From positions 1-52,800 of the forward strand of contig QZKF01000015.1 of the NCBI GenBank assembly GCA_003599455.1: a stretch of DNA of 52,800 nt. The letters are read 5' to 3'. The stretch's first letter is position 1. Every line of letters starts with the position of its first letter. The position numbers and the translations under genes were made by a program. Of the stretch, positions 18,167 through 26,337 are shown one piece after another. The DNA is from Comamonadaceae bacterium (lineage in GTDB: Bacteria > Pseudomonadota > Gammaproteobacteria > Burkholderiales > Burkholderiaceae_C). A model generated the notes under the pieces. The model did no database searches. It worked only from the letters and a program-made list of their open reading frames with translations, and had not been told where the DNA came from.

Positions 18167-18556
18167 ATGGGCGGCGCGGCGGGACAGACCACCAAGGACC
18201 GGGGCGATGCCGCCGAAGACGCGGCGCTGGCGCACCTGCGGCGCCACGGCCTGTCGCTGGTGCAGCGCAATTTCAGGACCCCGGGCCGGGGCGGTGGCGA
18301 AGTCGATTTGATTATGCGCGAGCCCGATGGCACGCTGGTCTTCGTCGAGGTGCGCCAGCGCGCCAGCCAGCGCCAGGGTGGCGCGGGCGCGAGCGTCACC
18401 GGGGTGAAGCAGCGGCGCATCGTGTTCGCGGCGCGGCACTTTTTGCTGCGCCTGGGCTCAGAGCCTGCATGCCGCTTCGATGTGGTGCTGATCGAGGGCA
18501 CGCCCCCGCGCATCGAGTGGCTGCGCGCGGCCTTTGACGCACCGGCCGCATTTTGA
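18167..18556 (+). CDS. yraN: YraN family endonuclease-like protein (UPF0102)
   Basis: 129-aa protein with the Holliday-junction-resolvase-like/restriction-endonuclease fold of UPF0102. Core residues are visible: GDAAEDAALAHLRRHG at the start, NFRTPGRGGGEVDLIM (the Glu-x-Asp active-site pair) and VFVEVRQR, in which the usual Lys of VEVK is replaced by Arg. Its biochemical function is not settled. The start at 18167 is preceded by AGGGGGC at 8 bases; longer in-frame starts at 18116 and 18134 would overlap the rsmI start region. It lies 27 bases before diaA. Confidence 0.9.
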   Translation: MGGAAGQTTKDRGDAAEDAALAHLRRHGLSLVQRNFRTPGRGGGEVDLIMREPDGTLVFVEVRQRASQRQGGAGASVTGVKQRRIVFAARHFLLRLGSEPACRFDVVLIEGTPPRIEWLRAAFDAPAAF

Positions 18557-18577
18557 TACATCCCCCACCGCTATGAT
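18551..18577 (+). promoter_or_regulatory. Possible promoter for diaA, close to the start codon
   Basis: TATGAT at 18572–18577 resembles a -10 element, with TTTTGA at 18551–18556 as a weak -35 at 15-base spacing. Transcription would start about at the ATG of diaA (18584), giving a leaderless or nearly leaderless message; no Shine–Dalgarno is visible there. Confidence 0.3.
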
Positions 18578-18583
18578 CGCGCC

Positions 18584-19204
18584 ATGCTCCTGCAACGCAT
18601 CCAGCAACAGTTCATCGACAGCGCCGACCTGAAGTACCAGTGCGCGCAGTCGCTGGCCCCGCTGGTCGAATCCGCCATTGCCGCGGTGCTGGCCAGCGTC
18701 ACGGGCGGCGGCAAGGTGCTGTCGTGCGGCAACGGCGCCTCGGCGGCGGCCGCGCAGCACTTCGCGGCCAGCTTCATGGGCCGCTACGAGCGCGAGCGCC
18801 CCGAGCTCGCGGCGTTCTCGCTCTCGTCCGACGCGGCCGTGCTCACCGGCATCGCCAACGACTTCGACGCACGCGCGGTGTTCGCGCGCCAGGTGCGCGC
18901 GCTCGGCCAGGCCGGCGACGTGCTGCTGGCGCTGTCCACCAGCGGCAATTCGGCCAACGTGGTCGCCGCCGTCGAGGCCGCGCACGAACGCGACATGACC
19001 GTGGTGGCGCTCACCGGCGCGCGCGGTGGCCGGCTGGCGCTGCTGCTGCGCGACACCGACGTGCATATTTGCGTGCCGCACGAGTTGCCGGCCCGGATTC
19101 TGGAAGTGCATCACCTGGTGCTGCACTGCATTTGTGACGGTGTGGACGCCCAGCTGCTGGGCCTGCCCGACGTGTCAAACCCCAACATGGAGAGTGCCTC
19201 ATGA
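18584..19204 (+). CDS. diaA: SIS-domain protein DiaA/GmhA-like
   Basis: 206-aa sugar-isomerase (SIS) fold protein, a homotetramer in known relatives. Motifs are LSCGNGASAAAAQHFAASF near residue 45, LALSTSGNSANVV near residue 115 and the C-terminal HHLVLHCICDGVD. The sequence alone does not separate DiaA, the DnaA-binding initiation factor, from GmhA, the phosphoheptose isomerase. The position between yraN and a dolP-like lipoprotein gene favours DiaA. Its stop overlaps the next start as ATGA, so translation is probably coupled. Confidence 0.85.
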   Translation: MLLQRIQQQFIDSADLKYQCAQSLAPLVESAIAAVLASVTGGGKVLSCGNGASAAAAQHFAASFMGRYERERPELAAFSLSSDAAVLTGIANDFDARAVFARQVRALGQAGDVLLALSTSGNSANVVAAVEAAHERDMTVVALTGARGGRLALLLRDTDVHICVPHELPARILEVHHLVLHCICDGVDAQLLGLPDVSNPNMESAS

Positions 19205-19860
19205 GCCCATCGACAACCGCTTCCCTGCACCGCATTGCCGCCGCCACCCTGGCCGTGGCCGCACTCGGCGCCACACTGAGCGCCTGCGCACCCCTGGTGG
19301 TGGGCGGCGCGGCCGTGACCGCCCTGGTGGCGGTGGACCGCCGCACCTCCGGCGCCCAGCTCGACGACCAGGCCATTGAACTGCGGGCGAGCAACCGCAT
19401 CAAGGACGAGATCGGCGATGCGCGGGCGCGCTTCGCGGTCACCAGCTACAACCGCCGCGTGCTGCTCACCGGCGAAGCCGCCAGCGAAGCCATCAAGACG
19501 CAGATCACGCAGATCGTGTCCGGTGTGGACAACGTCCGCGAGGTCATCAACGAGCTGGGCGTGACCAACAGCCCCTCGTTCAAGGAGCGCGCCACCGACA
19601 CCCTGATCACCGGCCGGGTGAAGGCCTCGCTGGTGGACGCGAAAGACCTGTCGGCCAGTGCCTTCAAGATCACGACCGAGCGCGGCACCGTGTACCTGAT
19701 GGGCCGCGTGACGCAGCGTGAGGCCGACCGCGCCACCGACATCGCGCGCAACACGCAGAGTGTGTCGCGCGTGGTGCGCGTGCTCGAGATCATCACCGAG
19801 CAGGAGCTCGCCAACATCGGCGCACAGAAGCAGCCGGCGCCGGTGAACGACGCGAAGTAG
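19201..19860 (+). CDS. dolP: BON-domain outer-membrane lipoprotein (DolP/YraP-like)
   Basis: 219-aa lipoprotein with lipobox LSAC after a hydrophobic signal, then a hydrophobic Gly/Ala stretch and two BON domains (about 65–130 and 145–215). In DolP this protein binds anionic phospholipid at the outer membrane and supports envelope integrity. The repeat pattern RIKDEIGDARARF…VLLTGEA and RVKASLVDA…VYLMGRVTQRE is typical. Its coupling with diaA (ATGA overlap) and the order rsmI, yraN, diaA, dolP support the assignment. Confidence 0.9.
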   Translation: MSPSTTASLHRIAAATLAVAALGATLSACAPLVVGGAAVTALVAVDRRTSGAQLDDQAIELRASNRIKDEIGDARARFAVTSYNRRVLLTGEAASEAIKTQITQIVSGVDNVREVINELGVTNSPSFKERATDTLITGRVKASLVDAKDLSASAFKITTERGTVYLMGRVTQREADRATDIARNTQSVSRVVRVLEIITEQELANIGAQKQPAPVNDAK

Positions 19861-19888
19861 ATCACTGCCGCGTCAGCGGTGTCGCCAT

Positions 19889-19967
19889 CCAGAACACCGC
19901 GGAACTGGCTCTGCCAGGCCGCAGGTGTTGCCCCCTGGGGGGTGACGCCGAAGGCGGCGCGGGGGGA
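19889..19967 (+). repeat. GC-rich dispersed repeat, copy 1
   Basis: About 80 bases in the gap between dolP and the hydroxyacid dehydrogenase gene: CCAGAA, GGAACTGGCTCTGCCAGGCC, TTGCCCCCTGGGGGG, TGACGCCG and GGCGGCGCGGGGGG. It can form several stems but has no T-tract. A close direct copy is at 20890–20974. Similar elements are scattered through Comamonadaceae genomes (recollection). Confidence 0.75.
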
Positions 19968-19969
19968 GC

Positions 19970-20872
19970 CTATTTCAAGCGCTTGATCAGGCTGGAGGTG
20001 TCGAAGCGCTGGCCGCCCATGGCCTGCACGTCGGCGTAGAACTGGTCCACCAGCGCGGTCACCGGCAGGCGCGCGCCGTTTCGCTTGGCCTCGTCGAGCA
20101 CCAGGCCCAAGTCCTTGCGCATCCAGTCCACGGCGAAACCGAAGTCGAACTTGTCGGCCACCATGGTCTTGCCACGGTTGTCGAGCTGCCAGCTTTGCGC
20201 CGCGCCCTTGCCGATCACGTCGAGCACCTGGTTCATGTCCAGGCCGGCCTTCTGGCCAAAGGCGATCGCCTCCGACAGGCCCTGCACCAGGCCTGCGATG
20301 CAGATCTGGTTGACCATCTTGGTGAGCTGGCCCGCGCCGCTCTCGCCCATGCGGGTGAAGGCGCGCGAAAACGCCATGGCCACCGGCTTGACGGATTCGA
20401 AGGCGGCCGCGTCACCGCCACACATGACGGTGAGCGCGCCGTTCTGCGCACCGGCCTGGCCACCCGAGACCGGCGCGTCGATGAACGACAGGCCGAGTGC
20501 CTTGGCGGCGCCATACAGTTCGCGCGCCACGTCGGCCGAGGCGGTGGTGTGGTCCACGAACACGGCGCCGGGCGCCATGCCGGCAAAGGCGCCGTCGGCG
20601 CCGAGCGTGACGGCGCGCAGGTCGTCGTCGTTGCCCACGCAGGCGAACACGAAGTCGGCGCCCTGTGCGGCTTCGCGCGGGGTGGGCTTGTGCGCACCGC
20701 CGAACTCGGCGGCCCAGGCGGCTGCCTTGGCGGTGGAGCGGTTGTAGACCGTCACCGCATGCCCGGCGCGCGCCAGGTGTCCCGCCATGGGATAGCCCAT
20801 GACGCCCAGGCCAATGAAAGCGACTTTGCGGACAGGGGTGGATTCGTAAGATTTTTCTGCGATGTTGCTCAT
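19970..20872 (-). CDS. NAD(P)-dependent beta-hydroxyacid dehydrogenase (GlxR/MmsB family)
   Basis: 300-aa enzyme of the 3-hydroxyisobutyrate/tartronate-semialdehyde reductase family. It has the N-terminal Rossmann motif FIGLGVMGYPMAGHLARAG, the substrate-binding DAPVSGGQAGAQNGALT, and the catalytic Lys in GAGQLTKMVNQ. The exact substrate (3-hydroxyisobutyrate, tartronate semialdehyde or other) cannot be fixed from sequence. No glyoxylate or valine pathway gene is adjacent. It sits alone between two direct copies of a GC-rich repeat. The first 15 residues form a non-conserved extension. Confidence 0.9.
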   Translation of the reverse strand: MSNIAEKSYESTPVRKVAFIGLGVMGYPMAGHLARAGHAVTVYNRSTAKAAAWAAEFGGAHKPTPREAAQGADFVFACVGNDDDLRAVTLGADGAFAGMAPGAVFVDHTTASADVARELYGAAKALGLSFIDAPVSGGQAGAQNGALTVMCGGDAAAFESVKPVAMAFSRAFTRMGESGAGQLTKMVNQICIAGLVQGLSEAIAFGQKAGLDMNQVLDVIGKGAAQSWQLDNRGKTMVADKFDFGFAVDWMRKDLGLVLDEAKRNGARLPVTALVDQFYADVQAMGGQRFDTSSLIKRLK

Positions 20873-20889
20873 AAGAGGGTCTCTTCAGT

Positions 20890-20974
20890 CCAGAAAGGCG
20901 GCGGAACCGGCTTTGCCGGGCCGCACGCATTGCCCCCCTGGGGGTGACGCGCCGCAAGGCGCGGCGCGGGGGGG
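20890..20974 (+). repeat. GC-rich dispersed repeat, copy 2
   Basis: Direct copy of 19889–19967, located between the pilU stop and the dehydrogenase start: CCAGAA, GGAACCGGCTTTGCCGGGCC, TTGCCCCCCTGGGGG, TGACGCGCCG and GGCGCGGCGCGGGGGGG. It contains the strong stem CCGGCTTTGCCGG. Confidence 0.75.
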
Positions 20975-22111
20975 TCACATGATGGTGAGGTGCTCGGTGC
21001 CCGCAGCCAGGTCGAGCGACTTGGCGCGCTGGCTGTTGAGCTTGATCTGCAGGCGCAGGTCGTTGAGCGAATCGGCGTTGCGCAGCGCGTCTTCGAGCGT
21101 GATGAGGTTGGCCTCGAAGGCGTTGAAGAGCGCCTGGTCGAAGGTCTGCATGCCCATCTGGGTGCTCTTCTTCATGATCTCCTTGATCTCGGCGACATCG
21201 CCCTTGAAGATCAGGTCGGAGATCAGCGGCGAGTTCAGCATGATCTCCACCGCGGCGTGCCGGCCTTTGTTGTCCTGGCGGGGCACCAGGCGCTGGGAGA
21301 CCAGCGCGCGCAGGTTCAGCGACAGGTCCATCAGCAGCTGGGCGCGGCGCTCTTCGGGGAAGAAGTTGATGATGCGGTCCAGCGCCTGGTTGGCGCTGTT
21401 GGCGTGCAGCGTGGCCAGGCACAGGTGACCGGTCTCCGAGAACTGGATCGCGTGTTCCATGGTCTCGCGGTCGCGGATCTCGCCCATCAGGATCACGTCG
21501 GGTGCCTGGCGCAGCGTGTTCTTCAGCGCGGCTTCCCAGCTGTCGGTGTCCAGGCCCACTTCGCGCTGCGTCACCACGCAGTTCTTGTGCGGGTGCACGA
21601 ACTCCACCGGGTCTTCGATGGTGATGATGTGGCCGTGCGTGTTCTCGTTGCGCCAGTCCACCATGGCCGCGAGCGAGGTCGACTTGCCCGAGCCGGTGGC
21701 GCCGACCAGGATGCACAGACCGCGCTTGGACAGCGAGACGTCCTTGAGCACCTGCGGCAGGCCCAGCTTGTCGATGGTGGGCAGCACGGCGGGAATGGTC
21801 CGCAGCACCATGCCGACCTTGCCCTGCTGGATGAAGGCGCTGACGCGGAAGCGCCCGATGGCGGGCGGCGAGATCGCGAAGTTGCACTCCTTGGTGCGCT
21901 CGAATTCGGCGGCCTGCTTGTCGTTCATGATGGCGCGCGCGAGCGCCAGCGTGTGCGAGGCGTTCAAAGGCTGCGGCGAGACCTTGACCACCGAGCCATC
22001 GACCTTGATCGCGGGTGGGAAGTCGGCCGTGATGAACAGGTCGCTGCCGGTCCGGCTGAGCATGAGGCGCAGCAGGTCGTTGATGAATTTGGATGCCTGG
22101 TCGCGTTCCAT
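20975..22111 (-). CDS. pilU: Type IV pilus retraction ATPase PilU
   Basis: 378-aa hexameric secretion-type ATPase that assists PilT in pilus retraction for twitching motility. It has Walker A GATGSGKSTSLAAM, the Asp box TIEDPVEFVHPHKN, Walker B DVILMGEIRDRETM and the His box HLCLATLHANSANQAL. It differs from PilT in the C-terminal extension and the N-terminal DLFITADFPPAIKVDG segment. It is directly downstream of pilT with a 22-base gap, the usual pilTU order. No obvious defect in nucleotide-binding motifs. Confidence 0.95.
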   Translation of the reverse strand: MERDQASKFINDLLRLMLSRTGSDLFITADFPPAIKVDGSVVKVSPQPLNASHTLALARAIMNDKQAAEFERTKECNFAISPPAIGRFRVSAFIQQGKVGMVLRTIPAVLPTIDKLGLPQVLKDVSLSKRGLCILVGATGSGKSTSLAAMVDWRNENTHGHIITIEDPVEFVHPHKNCVVTQREVGLDTDSWEAALKNTLRQAPDVILMGEIRDRETMEHAIQFSETGHLCLATLHANSANQALDRIINFFPEERRAQLLMDLSLNLRALVSQRLVPRQDNKGRHAAVEIMLNSPLISDLIFKGDVAEIKEIMKKSTQMGMQTFDQALFNAFEANLITLEDALRNADSLNDLRLQIKLNSQRAKSLDLAAGTEHLTIM

Positions 22112-22133
22112 GTGTCCTGCCCCTTGTCTGAAA

Positions 22134-23177
22134 TCAGCCCGGGAAATTTTCGGGGATCTTGGCCTTGCTGCGCGCTTCCGCGGGGCTGATCACGTTGCGC
22201 TTGACCAGCTCCGAGAGGTTCTGGTCCAGCGTCTGCATGCCCACGCTGTTGCCGGTCTGAATGGCCGAGTACATCTGCGCCACCTTGGCTTCGCGGATCA
22301 GGTTGCGGATGGCGCTGGTGCCCAGCATGATCTCGTGCGCCGCGACGCGGCCCGAGCCATCCTTGTTCTTGCACAGCGTCTGAGAAATGACGGCCACCAG
22401 CGATTCGGACAACATGGCGCGCACCATGTCTTTTTCCTCCGCCGGGAACACGTCGATGATGCGGTCGATGGTCTTGGCCGCGCTTGAGGTGTGCAGCGTG
22501 CCGAACACCAGGTGGCCGGTTTCGGCCGCGGTCATGGCCAGGCGGATGGTTTCCAGGTCGCGCATTTCACCGACCAGGATCGCGTCCGGGTCTTCGCGCA
22601 GGGCCGAGCGCAGCGCGTTGGCAAAGCTCAGCGTGTGCGGGCCGACCTCGCGCTGGTTGACCAGGCACTTCTTGGATTCGTGCACGAACTCCACCGGGTC
22701 TTCCACCGTGAGGATGTGGCCGTATTCGGTTTCGTTGAGGTGGTTGACCATGCCGGCCAGCGTGGTGGACTTGCCGGAACCGGTCGGGCCGGTCACCAGC
22801 ACCAGGCCGCGCGGGCGCAGCGCGAGGTCGCCGAAGATCTTGGGCGCACTGAGCTGCTCCAGCGTGAGGATCTTGCTCGGGATGGTCCGGAACACCGCAC
22901 CGGCACCGCGGTTGTGGTTGAAAGCGTTGACGCGAAAACGAGACAGCCCCTCGATCTCGAACGAGAAGTCGCACTCCAGGAACTCCTCGTACTGCTTGCG
23001 CTGGCTGTCGTTCATGATGTCGTACACCATGCCGTGCACCGACTTGTGGTCCAGCGGTTCGACGTTGATGCGTCGCACGTCGCCATGCACCCGTATCATG
23101 GGTGGAAGACCGGCCGAGAGGTGAAGATCGGATGCTTTGTTCTTGACGCTGAAGGCAAGCAGTTGGGTGATATCCAT
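22134..23177 (-). CDS. pilT: Type IV pilus twitching motility ATPase PilT
   Basis: 347-aa retraction motor. It begins MDITQLLAFSVKNKASDLHL, the typical PilT N-terminus, with Walker A GPTGSGKSTTLAGM, the Asp box TVEDPVEFVHESKK, Walker B DAILVGEMRDLETI, the His box HLVFGTLHTSSAAKT and the C-terminal AIRNLIREAK motif needed for retraction in known PilT. The start at 23177 is chosen because a longer in-frame reading runs back through the divergent yggS gene. The ribosome site is weak. First gene of pilTU. Confidence 0.97.
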   Translation of the reverse strand: MDITQLLAFSVKNKASDLHLSAGLPPMIRVHGDVRRINVEPLDHKSVHGMVYDIMNDSQRKQYEEFLECDFSFEIEGLSRFRVNAFNHNRGAGAVFRTIPSKILTLEQLSAPKIFGDLALRPRGLVLVTGPTGSGKSTTLAGMVNHLNETEYGHILTVEDPVEFVHESKKCLVNQREVGPHTLSFANALRSALREDPDAILVGEMRDLETIRLAMTAAETGHLVFGTLHTSSAAKTIDRIIDVFPAEEKDMVRAMLSESLVAVISQTLCKNKDGSGRVAAHEIMLGTSAIRNLIREAKVAQMYSAIQTGNSVGMQTLDQNLSELVKRNVISPAEARSKAKIPENFPG

Positions 23178-23216
23178 CCCGGGGTCCCGTGCGGTGTTGA
23201 GGTATGACGGCAGATT

Positions 23217-23936
23217 ATGACGACGATTGAAGGCAATCTCCAAGGCTTGCGCGAGCGAATCGCGCGCGCTTGCGCACAGGCGGGACGCGATGCATCGGAG
23301 GTCTCGCTGCTGGCGGTTTCCAAGACCTTCGGCCCCGATGCCGTTCGTCAGGCGCAGGCCGCCGGCCAGCGCGCGTTTGGCGAGAACTACGTGCAGGAAG
23401 GGGTCGAGAAGATCCTGGCGCTGCGCGAGAGCAGCCCGCCGTCGGGCCCAATCGAATGGCACTGCATCGGCCCGCTGCAAAGCAACAAGACGCGCCTGGT
23501 GGCGGCGCATTTCGACTGGGTGCAATCGGTCGACCGGCTCAAGATCGCCGAGCGCCTGAGCGAGCAGCGCCCCGAGGGCCTGCCGCCGCTGCAGGTGTGC
23601 CTGCAGGTCAATGTGGACGGCGGCCTCACCAAGTCCGGCGTGGCGCCCGGGGCTCTGCCTGCGCTGGCCATGGCGGTGTCGCGTTTGCCGAACCTGCGCC
23701 TGCGCGGCCTCATGTGCGTACCGGAACCCGCCGATGGCTTCGAGGCGCAGCGGGCGCTGTTCCTGCAGGCCAGGGCGCTGTTCAACCAGCTCAACGACGC
23801 AGGCTTCGCGCTCGATACCCTGTCCCTGGGCATGAGCGACGACCTGGAGGCGGCCGTGGCCGCGGGTTCGACGATGGTGCGCGTGGGCCGGGCCGTGTTC
23901 GGCAGCCGGCCCGCCAAAGTCACTTCAGCGGCCTGA
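23217..23936 (+). CDS. yggS: YggS-family pyridoxal-phosphate homeostasis protein
   Basis: 239-aa alanine-racemase N-terminal-fold protein that binds PLP and controls vitamin B6 and amino-acid homeostasis, with no known catalytic reaction. The PLP Lys is in LLAVSKTFGPDAV, followed by FGENYVQEGVEK, WHCIGPLQSNKT, LRGLMCVPEP and the C-terminal LSLGMSDDLEAAVAAGSTMVR motif. It is divergent from pilT across 39 bases, an arrangement widespread in beta- and gammaproteobacteria. Its 3' end overlaps the convergent DUF3617 gene by 17 bases. Confidence 0.96.
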   Translation: MTTIEGNLQGLRERIARACAQAGRDASEVSLLAVSKTFGPDAVRQAQAAGQRAFGENYVQEGVEKILALRESSPPSGPIEWHCIGPLQSNKTRLVAAHFDWVQSVDRLKIAERLSEQRPEGLPPLQVCLQVNVDGGLTKSGVAPGALPALAMAVSRLPNLRLRGLMCVPEPADGFEAQRALFLQARALFNQLNDAGFALDTLSLGMSDDLEAAVAAGSTMVRVGRAVFGSRPAKVTSAA

Positions 23937-24468
23937 CGGCACCGCACGAGGCCGACAGCCACTTGCCCTGGCCGTCCAGGGTCATGGACTGCGGCTTGCC
24001 CTTGTGGGTCGTGTTCACCAGTATCTTCATGGTGTAGGCGGTGTCGCCACTGAAGGTGTAGGTGCCCTCGCCGGTGGACGGCGGGTTCTTGCAGACGAAG
24101 TTCATCTTGAGCGCGCTGGCGCTGCGCGAGGTGACGGTGGTGGTGCACTCGCCCTCGGTCTGCACCGGCATGTCCTGCTTCGCGGCCATCTCGGGCGTGA
24201 TGCAGATCTTCGTGGCCATGCCGCCACCGGCGGCGGGCGCGGGCATGGCCACGCCCTGCCTGGCCATCATGTCCTGCATCATCTTGCGCTCGGCAGGCGA
24301 CATGCCGGCCATCTGCTGCTGCATCTGGGTCATGGCCTGGTCCATCTGGGCGTTACCCCCCATCTTCTGCGTGACTTCCCACAGGCCGGGCTTCGTGCTT
24401 TGCGCCTGGGCGGCGGCGCTGAAGGCGAGAGCGCTGATCAGCAGGGCGGTGGTGGTGGTTGGTGACAT
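23920..24468 (-). CDS. DUF3617 family periplasmic protein
   Basis: 182-aa exported protein. The signal peptide ends near AAAQAQ (about residue 22), followed by KPGLWEVTQKM, the hallmark of DUF3617, a Met/Gln-rich helical segment (MDQAMTQMQQQMAGM), and ITPEMAAKQD plus two Cys-bearing strands (GECTTTVTSR, NFVCKNPPST). The start at 24468 has GGAG 5 bases upstream; a start 13 residues earlier is rejected. Function of the family is unknown. Confidence 0.88.
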   Translation of the reverse strand: MSPTTTTALLISALAFSAAAQAQSTKPGLWEVTQKMGGNAQMDQAMTQMQQQMAGMSPAERKMMQDMMARQGVAMPAPAAGGGMATKICITPEMAAKQDMPVQTEGECTTTVTSRSASALKMNFVCKNPPSTGEGTYTFSGDTAYTMKILVNTTHKGKPQSMTLDGQGKWLSASCGAVRPLK

Positions 24469-24670
24469 GGTGGCTCCGTTGGAGGGGACCAAGGCATTGT
24501 GCGGCACCCTGTGCGCGTGTCAACGCCAACGTCAATGCATCACAAAGGGCGCAGCAGCCTGACCCCCAGGGGGTATATGTAGTTCCAAAGACCTATATTC
24601 CCGTGCCGGAAGAACCGCGCGGCAGCAGGTTGACCGTCTGGTGACTCCGGTACACAGGGAGGACATCGCG

Positions 24671-25207
24671 ATGAAAGATCACAACCGATGGGCGAAGGGA
24701 GTCGCGCCTCTGGCGCTGGCCCTGGCTTTTGTGTTTGCGGGTTGTGGAGGTGGCAAAGGTTCAGGGGCCGAGGCCACACCCGAGGAGAAGATCGCTCAAC
24801 TCGAAGCCAGTGGCGCGCTGCCACGGCTGGAGCGACTGCCCAGCGTCGAGGGGATGGACGCCAACCGCAACGGCGTGCGCGACGACATCGAGACCCACAT
24901 TCACCGCAAGTACACCGACCCTGCGCAACGCAGGGCGGCGATGCAGACGGCGCGGGCGTATCAGCAGATGTTGCTGGTGGACAGGAACGATGCTGTTGCG
25001 TTGGATGCGGTGTCGGAAAAGATGTCTCGGGCCGTCGTTTGTTCCATCACGGCATTTCCCGTGACCGGGAACGAAGGTGATGTCATGTTCGATGAACTGA
25101 GATCCATCACCACCAATTCCAAGGCGAGATTGCAGGCTTACTTGGCCTATAACAAGGCGCGCAGCGGGACAGTGTCCAGCATGCCTGAAGGGCCATCTTG
25201 TGAATAG
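24671..25207 (+). CDS. Lipoprotein A1 of duplicated lipoprotein–hydrolase module
   Basis: 178-aa lipoprotein (lipobox FAGC, Cys25) of no family I recognise. It has a helical KIAQLEASGALPRLERLP segment, an EF-hand or dockerin-like loop DANRNGVRDDIE (about 57–68) and a helical C-terminus ending in YNKARSGTVSSMP. A GGGAGGA ribosome site precedes the ATG. Its end overlaps the following GTG start by 8 bases, as for the second copy. It is paralogous to 25789–26337: bases 24854–25000 match 25978–26124 at 139 of 147 positions, while the next roughly 100 bases are diverged. A periplasmic partner or immunity role for the adjacent hydrolase is inference. Confidence 0.72.
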   Translation: MKDHNRWAKGVAPLALALAFVFAGCGGGKGSGAEATPEEKIAQLEASGALPRLERLPSVEGMDANRNGVRDDIETHIHRKYTDPAQRRAAMQTARAYQQMLLVDRNDAVALDAVSEKMSRAVVCSITAFPVTGNEGDVMFDELRSITTNSKARLQAYLAYNKARSGTVSSMPEGPSCE

Positions 25208-25754
25208 CACAACTGCCTTTCGCAAATGGTGGACTTGTGCCTGCATGGCAGTCGTGTTGCTTGCACTCCTTCCTGTTTCGTCTATCGCGCAGACCAACAT
25301 CTGCGCCGCAAGCGGCGTTGTGTTTGGCTTCTTCAATGGGGTAATGACGAAATCGGATCAGGCGCAGATAGTTTTGGGACGTCACATCAAGGGGAAGAAC
25401 CTATACGGCTCCCAAACCCCCAACGGAGAGCCCATCACCTACGACCTGTTCTACAACGACACCGATGGATTCGCGGATTTCGTGGAGACGTTTGACCAAC
25501 GGCTGCAGGAACACGGCGGCCTGCTGGCCGGGCGCTTCGAGCTGTTCTTTTCGGCCATGCGGGGCGAGGGTGTGTGGTGGCAATCGCTGACGTCGGCGAT
25601 TCCGCGCCTGGTGGACCTTCGCGACTCGCTTTTCAACTCGTATCGGGCAGCGCTGATGCGTGAACTGACGGCCGGCTTCGGGCAACCCAACATGGCCGAG
25701 GTGGCCAGTCACCACCGGGCGCAGATCGATCCAGGTTCACATTCACGTCTTTAG
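25200..25754 (+). pseudogene. Truncated hydrolase copy B1
   Basis: 184-aa product with a signal peptide (cleavage near SSIAQ), homologous to the N-terminal third of the 559-aa hydrolase at 26330–28009. Similarity stops abruptly after NMAEV…HRAQID; the frame then reads PGSHSRL and stops, so the catalytic Ser, Asp and His region of the full copy is absent. Bases 25417–25570 match 26535–26688 at 149 of 154 positions. The GTG start overlaps lipoprotein A1. It may still produce a secreted N-terminal domain, so calling it a pseudogene is provisional. Confidence 0.65.
25417..25570 (+). repeat. Conserved block shared by hydrolase copies B1 and B2
   Basis: 149 of 154 bases are identical to 26535–26688 with no gap. 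Flanking sequence on both sides diverges sharply in both DNA and protein. Confidence 0.85.
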
Positions 25755-25788
25755 GTTGGGGCAGATTCAAATCAAGGAGGAAATCAAG

Positions 25789-26337
25789 ATGAAACCAGGT
25801 TGTCTATCTGTCTGGGAGCCAGGCACGTGGGTACTGGCGTTGACGTTGGCGGTGGCGGTGGCGGGTTGTGGGGGCGGAAAGAACGCAGAACCGCAGGCCT
25901 CGCCCCAAGAGAAGATTGCCCAACTCGAAGCCAGCGGTGCGTTGCCGAAGCTGGAGCGGTTGCCCATCCTTGAGGGAATGGACGCCAACCGCGATGGCGT
26001 GCGCGACGACATCGAGACCCACATCCACCGCAAGTACACCGATCCTGCGCAACGCAGGGCGGCGATGCGGACGGCGCGGGCGTATCAGCAGATGTTGTTG
26101 GTGGACAAGAACGATGCGGTTGCGCTGGAGCGGGTATCGGACGGTTCATGGCAGGCCGTGGGGTGTGAGCAACTGGCCTTTCCCGGCCCGGAGGGTGCAA
26201 AGCAGAGTTGGAAGATGGCTCAGGAAATCATGGCAATGACGACCAACACCAAGGAGCGTCTCAAAGCATTCCTTGCATACAACAAGGCGCGCAGCGGTTC
26301 TGTGTCCTCTATGCCGAAGGTAGATCGCTGTGACTGA
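25789..26337 (+). CDS. Lipoprotein A2 of duplicated lipoprotein–hydrolase module
   Basis: 182-aa lipoprotein (lipobox VAGC, Cys27) paralogous to A1. It carries the same KIAQLEASGALPKLERLP helix and the loop DANRDGVRDDIE, closer to a canonical calcium-binding pattern than A1 because of the Asp-Gly. The middle (about 115–150) differs strongly from A1, and the end YNKARSGSVSSMP is shared. A strong AAGGAGG ribosome site lies 8 bases before the ATG, which fixes the start. It overlaps the next GTG start by 8 bases, so it is translationally coupled to the full-length hydrolase. Function unknown. Confidence 0.75.
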   Translation: MKPGCLSVWEPGTWVLALTLAVAVAGCGGGKNAEPQASPQEKIAQLEASGALPKLERLPILEGMDANRDGVRDDIETHIHRKYTDPAQRRAAMRTARAYQQMLLVDKNDAVALERVSDGSWQAVGCEQLAFPGPEGAKQSWKMAQEIMAMTTNTKERLKAFLAYNKARSGSVSSMPKVDRCD

